The position numbers and the translations under genes are program-made. A stretch of 64,000 bases of DNA from Bondarzewia mesenterica. Its lineage: Eukaryota; Basidiomycota; Agaricomycetes; Russulales; Bondarzewiaceae. Location of the stretch: contig SGPL01000084.1 in NCBI GenBank assembly GCA_004802705.1, positions 1-64,000 of the forward strand, read 5' to 3'. Below, one piece after another: positions 46,100 through 57,613 of this stretch. Under the pieces are notes generated by a model. That model had not been told where the DNA came from. It did not search any database and worked only from the letters and a program-made list of their open reading frames with translations. Every line of letters begins with the position of its first letter. Position 1 is the stretch's first letter.

Positions 46100-47521
46100 A
46101 TGTCCACCTATGCTGGTCGTCACCACTCTCCTTCAACCTTCTCTTCTCCTGCGTCTACCACCCTCTTCAGAAGATTGACATGGGAAGGTACAGTGCCTCT
46201 TGAAATCCGCGTCGACTCGAAGGAGCTGCCCGCCAACAGCAATCGGGGACTTGAATGCTACTTTCTCCAAGCTCCCAGAGTCAGCTATCTTCCGCTGCTT
46301 GTACCAGAGATCAAGCGATTCTTGATGGATATCGTCTTTGACGAGGAGGCTGCGAAGATGTTAAAGGAGGAGGATTGGTGGTTCGAGAGTGAGGACGGCA
46401 GTCTCCTCAAGTGGTTTGTCCTTCTCGTTCATGGGTGCCTCCTCCACGTCATTTCTTCCTGCCTACAGGCACTGGTCGATAGGCCTCATATACGATAGTC
46501 ACATCATCGCCTCCTCCATCAGGCCATCGCCATCCACATCTGCCCTACAATCCGTCCCTCTCCGCCTTATCCTCCACCTCGCTTCTCCTCCGACAGACAA
46601 GCTTCTGCTGGCGCCCAGCCCTGAGGCGTGTAAGCAGGCTTTCATGGGTCAGCTCAAAGAAGCTGACTTTTTGAGGTGGGGCAACACCAAGCGCATGACC
46701 GGGCTGCGCAAGGCAGAGCAGGACGGCATCTGGGAAGGCATCAAGGAGCGTAAGTCGCCTCATCTCAACGCCCCTCCCAGATCAATCAAATTACAACCAT
46801 ATATGTATTGTCACTGATGCTTCGCCCCGGCCTTCTCTATCCTATTCAATTGCCACCGTGGGACCCTGCAGACAACTTTGATGACTATTGGCGCGTAGCA
46901 TTCAAAGTCACGCCCACCGCGGCGCCTCTGCGGCCCAACTCGCCGCCAGTGCCGCCCTCGTCTGCGTCACTGCACACGCGTCCCCCCTCGGCAGATCCCC
47001 AGGGAATGCCTGACCGCGACGGCGCCTACAGCGTCCGTAGTGTGCCCGTCAGGGTGTATCTCCCAGACGGACCAGTGATGCAAGACCTCGTCCCTCCTCT
47101 ATTAGAAGACGGTGAGTCCGGTTCACTCGTACCACCTGTCCTAGTAATATGCTCGGGCATCGGCACCGAGTCCACCACACACCTTCCCCCACCACACGCG
47201 CGGTAAACCCCCTTTTCCCCTTCTCCCCACACTTCCCCGGTGCCGTGTCGATCATGATTATATTGATGTTGAATTGCTCACCTCATGCAAATCGCAGGTT
47301 CCCCGAACATTCTTGCCGAATTCCTCTCTCAGCGCCTGCCATTGCTGTTCCCCATCCCGTCGCCCTCTGCCCCTGTACCGCGCAACCTCGCATACGCGGT
47401 CGTCCAGGGAGTCCTCGCGCCTCCTGAGGCCGAGATGGCTTGGCTCGGCGCCTGCATGGCTGGCGCGGATGGCTGGGTCAATATTTGCATCGGCCTCTTG
47501 CGCGACCCGTCGGCGCGTTAG
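46100..47521 (+). CDS. ATG5: Autophagy protein Atg5, four exons
   Basis: Exons 46100-46413, 46469-46749, 46872-47111 and 47298-47521 join in phase to 352 residues. Family landmarks are RLTWEGTVPLEIRVD at the N-terminal ubiquitin-like domain, QAPRVSYLPLLVPEIKRFL, EEDWWFESEDG, LKWHWSIGLIYD, RLILHLASPP, a block with KQAFMGQLKEADFLRWGNTK, HNFDDYWRV, SVPVRVYLPD and C-terminal WLGACMAGADGWVNICI. Atg5 is conjugated to Atg12 and, with Atg16, drives lipidation of Atg8 at the growing autophagosome. The conserved Lys for Atg12 conjugation is expected in the GNTK/MTGLRKAEQ region (inference). A mariner-type MITE lies just upstream and could affect its promoter. No damage was seen. Confidence 0.93.
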
Positions 47522-50407
47522 AGCGAGCTCAAACTTTCGTGATGCTTGTACTTACTTGAAGACGCTTGTATTGCATATTTGTCTTTTTCCTACGGTGGAT
47601 CTGTCAGTTTAGCGTTCTGGTGGGATTTCCCTAATAATAATAATACCAATTATACCGGCGCACCGCCACATCGTTATCTTTGTAATTGTTCCTCGTGCAT
47701 GGGCGCACACTTCAGTCTGCGTATGGAAATTCGTCGGCCGATTTGGATGAGCGTTTCTTGCAAGACGCTTGATCGCTCGGCGCTCAGCGCTCGTGGTGCG
47801 TACTTGGTGACCCGGGAGCAGGGCGCTAGTCTCCGTCGTCCCACTGCTGAGCACACAGACCCATCGTGGCATTGCTGCAGAGACCCGGCCAACAGCGTCA
47901 ATTCTAGCGTTCCTTTCATACAAAAATACAGGGCTATCACTTGTGTGCATTTTTAGATGCACCGTACAAGTTCGTACCAGCAGTAGGCCGGTCAAAGGCG
48001 GCGATCGTGGCAAAGAGTATCGGCGTTTCGCATCCTCCAACCAGCCGACATTGGAAAAAAAAATATCTTGCTTCGACACGGCTCGATACGATGTAGGAGT
48101 GTTTCACATTCTCAGGTTGATGATGCGCGGTGCTTAATGTACGCCATTTAAGAAACCCAAACGACCGCCCATCCCACACTTGGAGTTGCGTGCTAAGTAA
48201 GAAAATATGCGTTGCTGACGCGGAGGGGGGAGGGTGATTAAGCAGACATATTTGCGTGTGTCGGTGAAAACGGACTGATAGTGCTTCTGGCTTGCGTTGT
48301 GATGCATCAGGAATGATTGCTTGCTTGAGAATTGGCCAAGTGACATTAGTGACGGGCTGTGCAAGTGGGTATCTGAGGATCATCTTCTGACCCGCTGTCG
48401 ATCCCGCGGTGACGTGACAAGGAATCCTCTAGGAAAGAAAAGAAGACGGGTTGATATTGAGATGTGTGTGTGAACCCACAGAAATCTGTGCTCGGGCTTG
48501 GAAAGCTTTGCCTTCGGCTCGAGTCACGGGTCCACACGGCTGTCGTATCGTTTTTGGGCTGGCTGGTGGGATCTGCGCTTGGAGGAGGCTCGGAGTCGTG
48601 CGGCGTTCGTGGCCGTGCCGCCGATTGCCTTGCGCGTGTACTGCTTCTGCTACCCCATGCAGTCGGAAGCAACCTGCGAGGGAAACAAAGAAGGAACGAA
48701 CGGTCTGAAGATCGTCTTGGACATCAAGCGGCGTGCTGGTGCCTAAGAAAAGAAAACAGTGCATACGCATTGCTTGCTTGTGACCACAGGAGGGCATGCG
48801 GCATCCTGCAGGATTCCATTGCATCACATAGCATAATCGATTGAAGCTATGCCCAGCGCGGTGCGGGACCAGGGGAGGGGGTAGGGCATCCTAGGATGCT
48901 CCAGAATCAGAGATACAATTGGGATATCGGGTAGCGTAGGGTTATGGAACATGGAGATAATGCAGTACATACAGCCAGACGATTCGCCGCTCGCTGCAGC
49001 CGGAATTATGGGGTTGCATGTGAGATTTTGATGGTTTCAGAGAGCAGTGGGGGGAACCTAACTTCTCCGCCGATTTGAAGCTGCCATGTGATCGCCATTG
49101 ATTGTAATGCTTAGTATTCCAATATCATGTCTTTGAGCCTCCAACGGACAAATCGGACATGATATAAGACGTTGAAGTAGGCCGTTTCTACAGGTCGAGA
49201 TAACTTGGATGAGGCGTCTAGAATCACGAGTATCATTGGACAGAGCAGGTCAAGCTGAGAGAACACGCTTCATCGACTTTAAGGTATGAGAATCCCTCGT
49301 GGAGCGTCTGCTTCATCTTGATAAAGCGGAACAACTACCTTCTGCTTTGTTCGCAAGGTTTGCCTGTGGGAGATAAGGGCTCCATTGAAGCTTCAGCATG
49401 ACTGAAGCTGAGGTCCGTGGACATGCTTATTCCAAATTTGGTACGTGGATCTCCTGACGCGTGATCGCGGCACGTGGATACGCACCGTGGGCGCGAAGCA
49501 ACTGCAGTCTTGCAGAAGCGACAGGGAACCAAACGTGAAAGAAGGAAAGAAGAAGAAACTAGCTCAAATGAACTGAGGAATTGCCAGTTCAGGAACATAC
49601 ACGGTACAACCTGCAGGTACCTCTTATCAACCTGTCAAGTTAGCACGCATTCAACAAGATCTACAGGGACCGGTACTACTCTTATAGACTCCGAATGCAT
49701 GGCAGGCCCATCGTGCTCAAGCAAAGCAAGTGCAGATTGTCTCTGGCCCTACGCGGGATAACCTCGCCGTCTTCTTGGCCAATGAATTAATGAGTGGATG
49801 TGTCGGTGGGGACCCGCCCACTGGCATCCCATTTCATAATTCCATGCTCGAGACTGACGTCGACAGCTTCTTCCATCCCCATATACCCAGTGACACAAAG
49901 CCGATCAAAAACAAATGGAGCAAGCAAAAGCTAAGTTACCCGCGATCAAGGTCAGTATGTTTACCCAGCACATGTACAACTGTGTATTTACTTAATTTAC
50001 AACACCACAACATTAAGGTACGCTCGAACGTGTCCATACAGTATACATTGTGTACAGAGATCATTAGAACGATGCGCGAGACGGTACTACGGACTATGTA
50101 GAAATAGAAACGGATGAGGTTCACAGGACGGGTCAACAGATAATATGAAATTCAAAGCTGAACTAATTCCAGGAAGCGAGCGATATATGTATGCAGCAAG
50201 TACAAAGGAAGGAAGAAACACGAACGACGACATGATGGAGTTTCAAAATGATCCATGAGTCCTCGACCGCCACGACGGCGGACCATTAAAACGAGTGATC
50301 TAGATAGCTATATGGTAAGTATGCTGTAGTGGAGGTATTAGGGTGCACTTTCGTTGGCGCCTCAGCGCGCGTACGGACTGGGGCTCGATCCGGGGTGAAC
50401 TGTGGAT
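47522..50407. other. Gene-poor region of 2.9 kb
   Basis: An (AAT)n stretch lies near 47632-47645. Otherwise only unsupported short frames were found on either strand. A plus-strand trace around 49720-49940 is open but matched no family. Confidence 0.4.
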
Positions 50408-51993
50408 TCAGAAACGCGCGGTGGTCAGCAAGAATTTTTCGATACAGCTCGTAGGGACGCACGGGTGCTCGCTATCTGCTGGATCCGGGCTACCGACCCC
50501 CCCGGTCTCACGGAGCATGACCCTCTCCCGCTCACTCGATGCGGACACGGTGGAGACGCTGACATCATTCGACGACAATCCGAGGTTGAACGCCATCTTC
50601 GTCGCCATCTGAAAGACTTTTGTGTCGGAAATTATTACAGGAAGGAAGGAGCATCTGTGCTCACCTGGCTAAATTCTATGCAACCTGCGAGATGTAAGTC
50701 GCAAGATTGACAATCGCGGATGGCAGAAATGGGGAAACACTCACCTGTAGTCCGTCCCGCCTTGTAGTCTGTCCAAAATATGATGATCACGGCGTGCAGT
50801 ATCTCGACGTAGGAGGGTTGAGATGCGGCGCCAAGGAGACGCTAGGGAGGCATGAGGGATCAGACATGAATAAGCTGACAGTGAACGCGTCTGTGAGACT
50901 TGCCTTGGCAAGATTACAATATGTGTCAGACACACTCGGCGCTCCCCGTGTCAGTATCTCCGCACACGACGAGTGTCTGCATGCAGGGTGTTAGCAAGAA
51001 GAAGAGGGTCGATGGCCGCGAGGCAAGAAGAACTTACCGAGCGCTGAGCGCGGCGATGCTGTTCGCTAGCAGCGGGGAAAGTGTGCCATTGTAAACCCGC
51101 CTGGAGATGTCGTCGTACTGGAGGAACGGAAAGTTGCGCCCGAACTGCTCGAAGAACGTGCTCAGTAGGGGGGCCATGAGGGTCGGGTGGGGCAGATTGG
51201 GCTGTCGGGGATCGAACAAGCCCGTGGATGATGAGGAAGCGCGGCTTGTGTAGGACGTGGGCGCGTCCTGCGGGAGCCCAGTAGGGAGCGCGGAGGACGA
51301 GTAGGAAGGATAGTCGGACGTAGAGCTGCTAGGGTACGAGAGTGGCGAGGATACGTAATGCTGTCTGGGCATGCCGCGTCTGGTGTGAGGCGTGCCGAAG
51401 ACAAAGACGAAGAAAGAAAGAAAAAGGACGGTGTGGAAGTACTTACCTGTCGTACGCGGACCGCTGGACGTCTGCCTCTGGCGCAAACCAGGTGTCGGGT
51501 GTCGTGTGCGCGTAGGGAGCTGGGGAGTGAGATGAATATCGCGATTGGTGGACAGGGTCCAGACCAGACGGTTGAGCGCTACCGGGGTACCAACCGTGGC
51601 CGTCCGGTGATGAGCCGTCGTAGTTGTTGTGAGGGTAGGACGAGCTTTCTCCCTGACCCACGCTGGGGGTCGATGACCGTCGACTGTGCGCGGATGAGGG
51701 ACCGGCGGTGGCGCCGGTAACGATACGGCTGCGCTCTGCAAAGTAACGCTCTCTATCTCGGAACTGACAATCGATATTGGCGGAATCGCACGCCTCGCAC
51801 TTGCCGTTGTCGGTCTTGAGCTGTGTGCATTTTATCTTTTTGAGACGACTGGGAGGGAGAGGTGAAATTGCGGTGCAAGAGAAAGAGAGCGGGAGGGTGC
51901 GGACCAGTTATCGCAAGAAGTGACGAGCCTCGGACGTTTCTTTTGTGCCTGGTTGAGATGGGGGGATTCGAGAACGAAACGGAGGTTGTCCAT
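50408..51993 (-). CDS. Zn(II)2Cys6 transcription factor, C-terminally shortened
   Basis: The start at 51993 (MDNLRFVLESPHLNQ) leads to a complete binuclear zinc cluster CDNC-RLKKIKC-TQLKTDNGKC-EAC-DSANIDC, split by an intron inside the second Cys codon. It is followed by the typical QFRDRERYFAERSRIV linker. After a Ser/Pro-rich region comes the start of the fungal_trans regulatory domain: LLSTFFEQFGRNFPFLQYDD, LLANSIAALSARHS, YVEILHAVIIIFWTDYK and MATKMAFNLGLS. Exons are 51905-51993, 51447-51848, 51038-51379, 50904-50976, 50745-50841, a 20-base microexon and 50408-50608. One intron has a GC donor (AAG|GCAAGT). The model ends after about 407 residues, whereas such factors usually have 600-900, so the rest of the regulatory domain is missing. 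Expected to bind CGG-type sites in the nucleus; targets unknown. Confidence 0.75.
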
Positions 51994-53874
51994 GTAGAGG
52001 TGGGAGCGAGTATAAGGAGTAGAGCAGACAAGTGGACTCAGAAGAGAGCAGGGGAGGAAAGCCCGGAAGTAAGACCAAAGGAAGATGATGACGAGGAAGC
52101 ATTTTAAGGGAGAGAGTGGCAATCAGGCAAGCTAGATCTTGATCTGAGCGGAGGGCTGGGCTGGCTGGCGGAGTTGAGTTGATGTGTTTCCCAGCAAAAC
52201 CGCAGCAAGTCGTAGGGACCATGTCCAATTTCTCCTTGCCTCCAGCATCAATCCGTACCTTGCGACCAGCCGCTTCAGATCCGACAGCCGCGGGCCACTG
52301 CAGCGGCACTCTCTTCGAACCGCAAACAATTCGACTAGCGTCCGGCGCTTTTCATCCAACCATCGGCACCCAAGCTTCAGCGACCCTTGGACTCGACTCA
52401 ACGCCCTGACAAATCAGCATCAACCACTTGCCCATTTTTAGCTTCACAACAACCGACCCTTTCCGGTTTTACGTTGTCTCTCATTCACTGATCGGCCATT
52501 GTGCACTCTCCCCCTCCCACTGACAAACATGTCTGACTGAGTCTCCCCTCTCCAGTGACCGATTCTGTCATCACTCAACTAACAACATTCGCCACATCTC
52601 CCGCTCGGCCCTTCACCGCCTTCGGGCCCAGCCCCCCGATCTCGATGACTCGCGAAGCCCTTCGACAAACTCAAACAATGTATCAATAGAGTACATAACC
52701 AAAGTGATCTGCGGCTCCTGTTTCGTTCCGTTCGCCCTCGTCGCTGCTCTTCCTCATTGTCCCGCTCGCGTAAGTAGGAAAGTAGGAACAGCAGGAACAC
52801 CCTCCGCCCGCTACCGTCAGCTGGCCGACTACCCCGTCTATCGACATTCACCGGCCTCCCACCGGGTTTACCGGCAACATTTTTATGTCCTCATCGTGTT
52901 CACTCAGTCAACCGTAGATCTCGCCAGTCTCGGACGGCGCGATCCAATCTAAATTTTCGAGCCGTCGGGGGAACTGCCGTAATAAGCTCACGAACTACTA
53001 TTACTGTACGTATTTCGCAGGCGGCAGCAAAAGTACTTTATATCCGAGATTCTGCTAGCTCCTTACGAGCGTCGCGGAATGTATGCAATTCGCCAGATCG
53101 GCCGCGGCAGCCAGTTCAAGAATTTCCCATCGCAGTCTCGCAGATCATGTGCATCCTTCCATTTTGCTCCCAGTCGCGCTCAAAATCTATGTATGTTCAG
53201 AAACGAAACATGTCTCGTTGAAGATCAAGAACGAGCGTCCCGTCTGTAGTTCTGAAATTCCGAATACGGTCTGTTGCTGTCTGTTGACCCACATTCCCAT
53301 CTGGTCCCCGCCCTAGCTCATGCATGTGGGCCATCCGACCAGCAAGTACCCACCTCGCAGATCGGCGGGCATCGGCTCTCAAAAGCATCTCGTCGGCGAT
53401 AAGCAACAAGCGTGCACGCACGATCGATCGAGGCCAGACGAAACGAATGTCCCTCCCATCACGGTGTAAATAGCGAATCGGGGAGTTCTCTGCTCATTCA
53501 GGCAGGACCTGAGGCCTCGCGAGCGGCAAAGATACGGTGCAGAAACGCTTGTTGGCCACGGGGAGACAAGCATGCATAGGACGACCCTTGACTTCGAGCT
53601 TCGACCTATGTAGCCTCGAGTTTAAGCCGTTCATGCGGAAGGCCGACAGGGATGCACAGGACGATGCGTGACTTGCGATATGTATACTTAGAAGTGATCG
53701 CAGTTCTCACTCGAGCGAGTCAATTGAAAAAAAACCCTCTGATCATTAGGTACCAACGAATGATATGTCACCAGTCCAGAACCTCCGAAATACGACAATG
53801 TGAAGACTCGTAAACTAAAGCCTCAACTGACCCCCTATGTACTGCGATACATGGACCTCAGGCACCCCACTCAA
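51994..53874. other. Intergenic, 5' side of the Zn2Cys6 gene
   Basis: Contains the leader of the minus-strand factor gene (C/T-rich on its sense strand near 52000-52110) and no other supported gene. 52500-53870 appears empty. Confidence 0.4.
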
Positions 53875-56392
53875 TCATCTAAGCGTATCCACGCCAGGCG
53901 ATTCGCCGTCGACAAGGTGACTGTGAGTGAGATGGCGAGCATGCATCAGGTCATCCTCGGCAACAGGGTCCTGACGCCGCTGCTCGCGTGAATTACGACC
54001 ATCCTCATCCTCGTCATTGAGGCCAGCCGAGAACAGCAAGCGCCCGTCTGCACTGCCCCTTGCATGACGATCGTCCTAGATGAAACGATTTGATCAATAA
54101 TAATTCGCTGAGTACAGCCACCTCCACGTGGGCTGATTTGGGGCAGGATACTGACCCCGACAAAGTCATTCGCGCTTGATGAGGCGAGAGGGATAATTTC
54201 GCTGGCGAGATGAGATTGGAATTCGTCCTCGAGCACGTCAGCGTTGTCATCGGTCGAAATCGGATTCCCATGTGCATCCAGGGGTACTGTCGAGTCCATT
54301 GATTTGCGATACTTGTGGTACGTGAACAAGCTGATCCCTGCACCACGCGAGGCAAAGGACATAGTAAGGCAGACTGCCGTATTGCAACAAAAATAAAGTC
54401 ACAGAAGTACCCACCACATACGGTGATAGCGACGCCGGTTATGTTGAGAGGTGTCAGCTCATCGCCAAAAACCCAGGCCGAGATTGTGATGGTGGTTACT
54501 TCTTTTGCTATCCCAGCAATCGACATGGGAACGACTCCAATCCGCTGGATGATGCTATTGAGGGGTACGGCGACAATCAGCAACGACAAGGAGCGTCCTT
54601 GATTTAAGAGACGGTGCACGCACTGATACTCACTCAACACCATGCTGAAGGCTAGCACGCCAGGAACAAATAACGAGCCTAGCGTTTTCAACACGTCTGT
54701 AATGCCACCAAAAAAAGTGGCTTTTGAAAAGAGTCGTCCAGCTGTCCATAACGGCACTGATAATCGCCAATGTCAAACCCATCACCGGTGATAACCAAAA
54801 GATTGTGGCGGCAGGATTGTCGAGACCCATCTTCTTGTTTTTTAAAAGTAGTTGAGTGAGACTCCAGCGCAATCCACCTGCGGCACTAGCTGAGAGAACG
54901 AGGATGAGACCGGAGAGGACGAAGTGTGTCTGTGTCGCAACCATTAGGAGAACGCCGATGAGAATCAAGAAAATTACGCCGACAAGACGGTATGAGAAGG
55001 TTTCGAGACGGAAGAGAAAGGCAAAGAGAAGGACGAAAATAAGCGAGGATGATTTGCACATGGCTGCAAAAGTGGGAACGTCAGAGATGATTCCCCCGTG
55101 TGGAGACCACCATTAGTCTATAACCAGCACCCGTATCCAGCACTCACTATAGAACGAGAGGGAAATCATTTTGAGGGATAGATTTGATAATCCGATATCG
55201 AGACCGGTCATAATGCCTGTTGGAACGGCCTTACGCCTGCACAGTGACAGCATGAGTACAAGACTCATGAGCAATGCAGACGACAAAATGGTGGATACTC
55301 TACGACCACTGCGAAATGTGTAGCGGAAGATACGAACGGCCGCGAACGATGAGGCACACGGTACGCAAATCAAAGAGCAGCAGCACTCTGCTAACACCGA
55401 CAATTACTGTAGGTATCGAGGCCCACACTCAATGTGATGCGGGCGAGACGAATCACCGCAAGGATGTAACTGCAAAGGAATCTACACGAAAGCAAAGATT
55501 CAGAAGAGCAGGAGGACAATCTGTTGTGGGCGCGAGTCCAACACGACATTGAACAATGCGACCTTGGGCCGTATCATTCTATCTGCAGCAAGGAGTCACT
55601 AACTTGACCATGGGGTGATAGACTCTGCAGCATTTAGAGTTCCATATCAATCTTGTGCAGCTGGAGTTCCTGGTACCATCAAAAATCGTCTCAAGGAGAA
55701 GAATGCTCTTCCCCGTAAGACCGGCTAAAATGAACCAAGCTCGCTTAAGCCGCACCAGTCCCACATCAATGCCGCCGTTCTCTAATGCTGCGATAATTTC
55801 ACTGCCCAGGGTGACAACGGTACATGACGTGAACAAAGCCCATCATGCAAAAAGCATCAATGCTCTCTGCTTCAGTCGCATCTGCGCCGACAGCAGACAG
55901 TCCGACGGGTCCTGGGCTAAGAAGCAGGGGAGCATGAAGCAAACAACTCACCCGTAGTCAGCGCGAGTAGGGCTATGCTGCGGTCGAAACGCTTGAGGCC
56001 AGCCATAGCGCATGATGGCAGCGAACCCGAACTGGAAGAACATCTGCACGGTGGTCGCGAACATTGGATACGGAAAGCCGAAGTGTTCTGGTGAGAACAT
56101 CCATTTGTTGTAAAGAGATATGACGATGGCAAACGTGAACCTGAACGCGGTAAGACCGCATGGATCAGAGCTCTCACCAGTACGTTGACGAAGTATACGT
56201 GGAGGCGACGCACCATGATGCTATGAAGAAGGTGTTGATGACCGCGTTCCGCCACCAAAGACGTTTCTTCTCTTGGATGCTGGCGAGATGCAGTTCTGAA
56301 CGGAGTGGTGAAAGGGGTTCGTCGATGTCATCTAAAGCGTAGTCGGGAGGATATTCAGGCGGAGGATCGTTTGTGCCATGCTGACCAGACAT
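53875..56392 (-). CDS. Triose-phosphate-translocator-family transporter (SLC35C2/Ymd8-like)
   Basis: Seven exons (56214-56392, 55952-56140, 55148-55236, 54630-55063, 54415-54554, 54156-54337, 53875-54075) give 470 residues if one extra base is discounted. The cytosolic N-terminus (MSGQHGTNDPPPEYPPDYAL) is followed by typical helices: FTFAIVISLYNKWMFSP, VPTGIMTGLDIGLSNLSLK, MCKSSSLIFVLLFAFLFRLE, SGLILVLSASAAGGLRWSLT, GVVPMSIAGIAKEVTTITIS and GDELTPLNITGVAITVCG. These are hallmarks of the DUF250/TPT nucleotide-sugar transporter group in Golgi or ER membranes. The tail is acidic. An A7 run on the plus strand (54710-54716) shifts the frame by one within KSHFFGG. Intron 2 is about 715 bp against 50-90 bp for the others. 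Substrate not inferable. Confidence 0.82.
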
Positions 56393-56945
56393 GGAAGTAG
56401 GAGTGCAGTAATCGTGGGAAACTGCTCCAAGGCAGATTTTTGTTTCACGGGTGGCATATCACAGTAATCATACACGGACACAGTAACATACAGCAGCGTT
56501 GACCGAATCATTTCCAAATGTTATGAATATTTTGTTAAGAACCGGCAATTAGGAACAAGATTGGACGTGGTGTTCGGGACACGGAATCTGTCTCGAGAGT
56601 CGGAGAATGTCGAAAAATGCACATTTGTATTGCAGGAGAAGTATAGACCGTCAGGCAACGGATGAGCCAGAGACAGGGCTCGGATACTTATAGTATCGCA
56701 TCCAGTGGACAGGGACAGGCAGGCATTCGAAGATGAGTCGCGGAGTTGGGTATAGTTACACACGGACTGTGTGCATGTGGAGAGAGACATGAGAATGGGA
56801 AAGCTCAGTAATATCCCAGTCAGCCTCACCCAAGAGAACGCAGGACACAGCTATGATACAGAGAGGCCATCCTGCCTTCCGTTGATACCCTCTTGGAGAC
56901 TTGGCGCGGCTGCATCTCGCTTCAGACTTGAATCACTTGACGGAT

Positions 56946-57407
56946 CTAAGTGTTTTGGCTCTCGCCTGGTAGAAGGCCTCTAGTTGGTTTCCGATCAGTG
57001 GGTTTACTTGAGAAACGCTCATACCATGTCCTCCAGTGATCGAACTGTTTTTGATTCAAGTATTCTCTCCATTCGTCTTTTCCAATCTCTGCGCGAAACT
57101 GCGGATGTTGCAGCAGTTCAAGATGATGGAGGGCATGCGGGTATCTGCTATACAATCAACAAAAAAACAGCCTTGCATGAGAAAATGGCTTGTCCACGAA
57201 CAAAATGAATCGGGCATAGTCCTTTTCTTTCCAGTATTGCAGATAGTGCAGGTAGTTCACGAAGGCGGGGTGATTGAGTATACCCTGCTGAGACAACGAG
57301 TGTAGATAGAACGGATTGGCGAGAGCTTGCACAAACTCGAGTTCTAATTCAAATCGCGCACGATTCGCAGATTTTGCATCCATCGCCGGTGCGGGGGATG
57401 GAGACAT
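56946..57407 (-). CDS. MED31: Mediator complex subunit 31 (Soh1)
   Basis: Exon 1 (57202-57407) and exon 2 (56946-57147) join in phase to 135 residues. The sequence carries the highly conserved Med31 core: RARFELELEFVQALANPFYL, HSLSQQGILNHPAFVNYLHY, LQYWKEKDYARFI, YPHALHHLELLQHPQFRAEI and DEWREYLNQKQFDHWRTW. Med31 sits at the knob of the Mediator middle module and helps RNA polymerase II initiation in the nucleus. The last residues after HWRTW are unlike other family members and could reflect a missed 3' intron. It is divergent from UCH2, with only 206 bp between start codons. Confidence 0.92.
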
Positions 57408-57613
57408 AATGAGTTGATCCCTGGCGGCGACAATGAGTGACAGTCCCTCACTCTGGAGGAAAGCACGGTTGAGTACATAATACGATCAGGCCACGTGCAC
57501 GTCCGACGCGTCACGTCGGACTCGGCGACTCGCCGCGCGTTCGAAGACCTCCACATTTTCTCTCAACCGGTAAAATATCACTACATTCTTACCTTTCAAA
57601 AAAGCAAACTAGA
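57408..57613. promoter_or_regulatory. Bidirectional promoter of MED31 and UCH2
   Basis: 206 bp separate two start codons on opposite strands. The stretch includes an ACGTGCACGTCCGACGCGTC-type GC-rich core near 57495-57515. No classical TATA box is obvious on either side. Confidence 0.5.

Noticed and set aside
48346..48850. Overlapping open frames on both strands
   Set aside because: No family motif, no splice-supported extension and similar openness in several frames.
49590..50000. Plus-strand frame with PTRDNLAVFLANEL considered as a viral or transposon protein
   Set aside because: No catalytic motif of any polymerase, integrase or protease could be found, and neighbouring frames carry stops.
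52132..52441. Open frames on both strands upstream of the Zn2Cys6 gene
   Set aside because: No motif or splice support. This is the probable promoter or leader region of the factor gene.
56521..56829. Small secreted protein reading RLTGILLSFPILMSLSTCTQ on the minus strand
   Set aside because: The signal-like start depends on a GTG codon with no ATG upstream in frame. The first ATG lies inside the hydrophobic part, and no splice-supported upstream exon was found.
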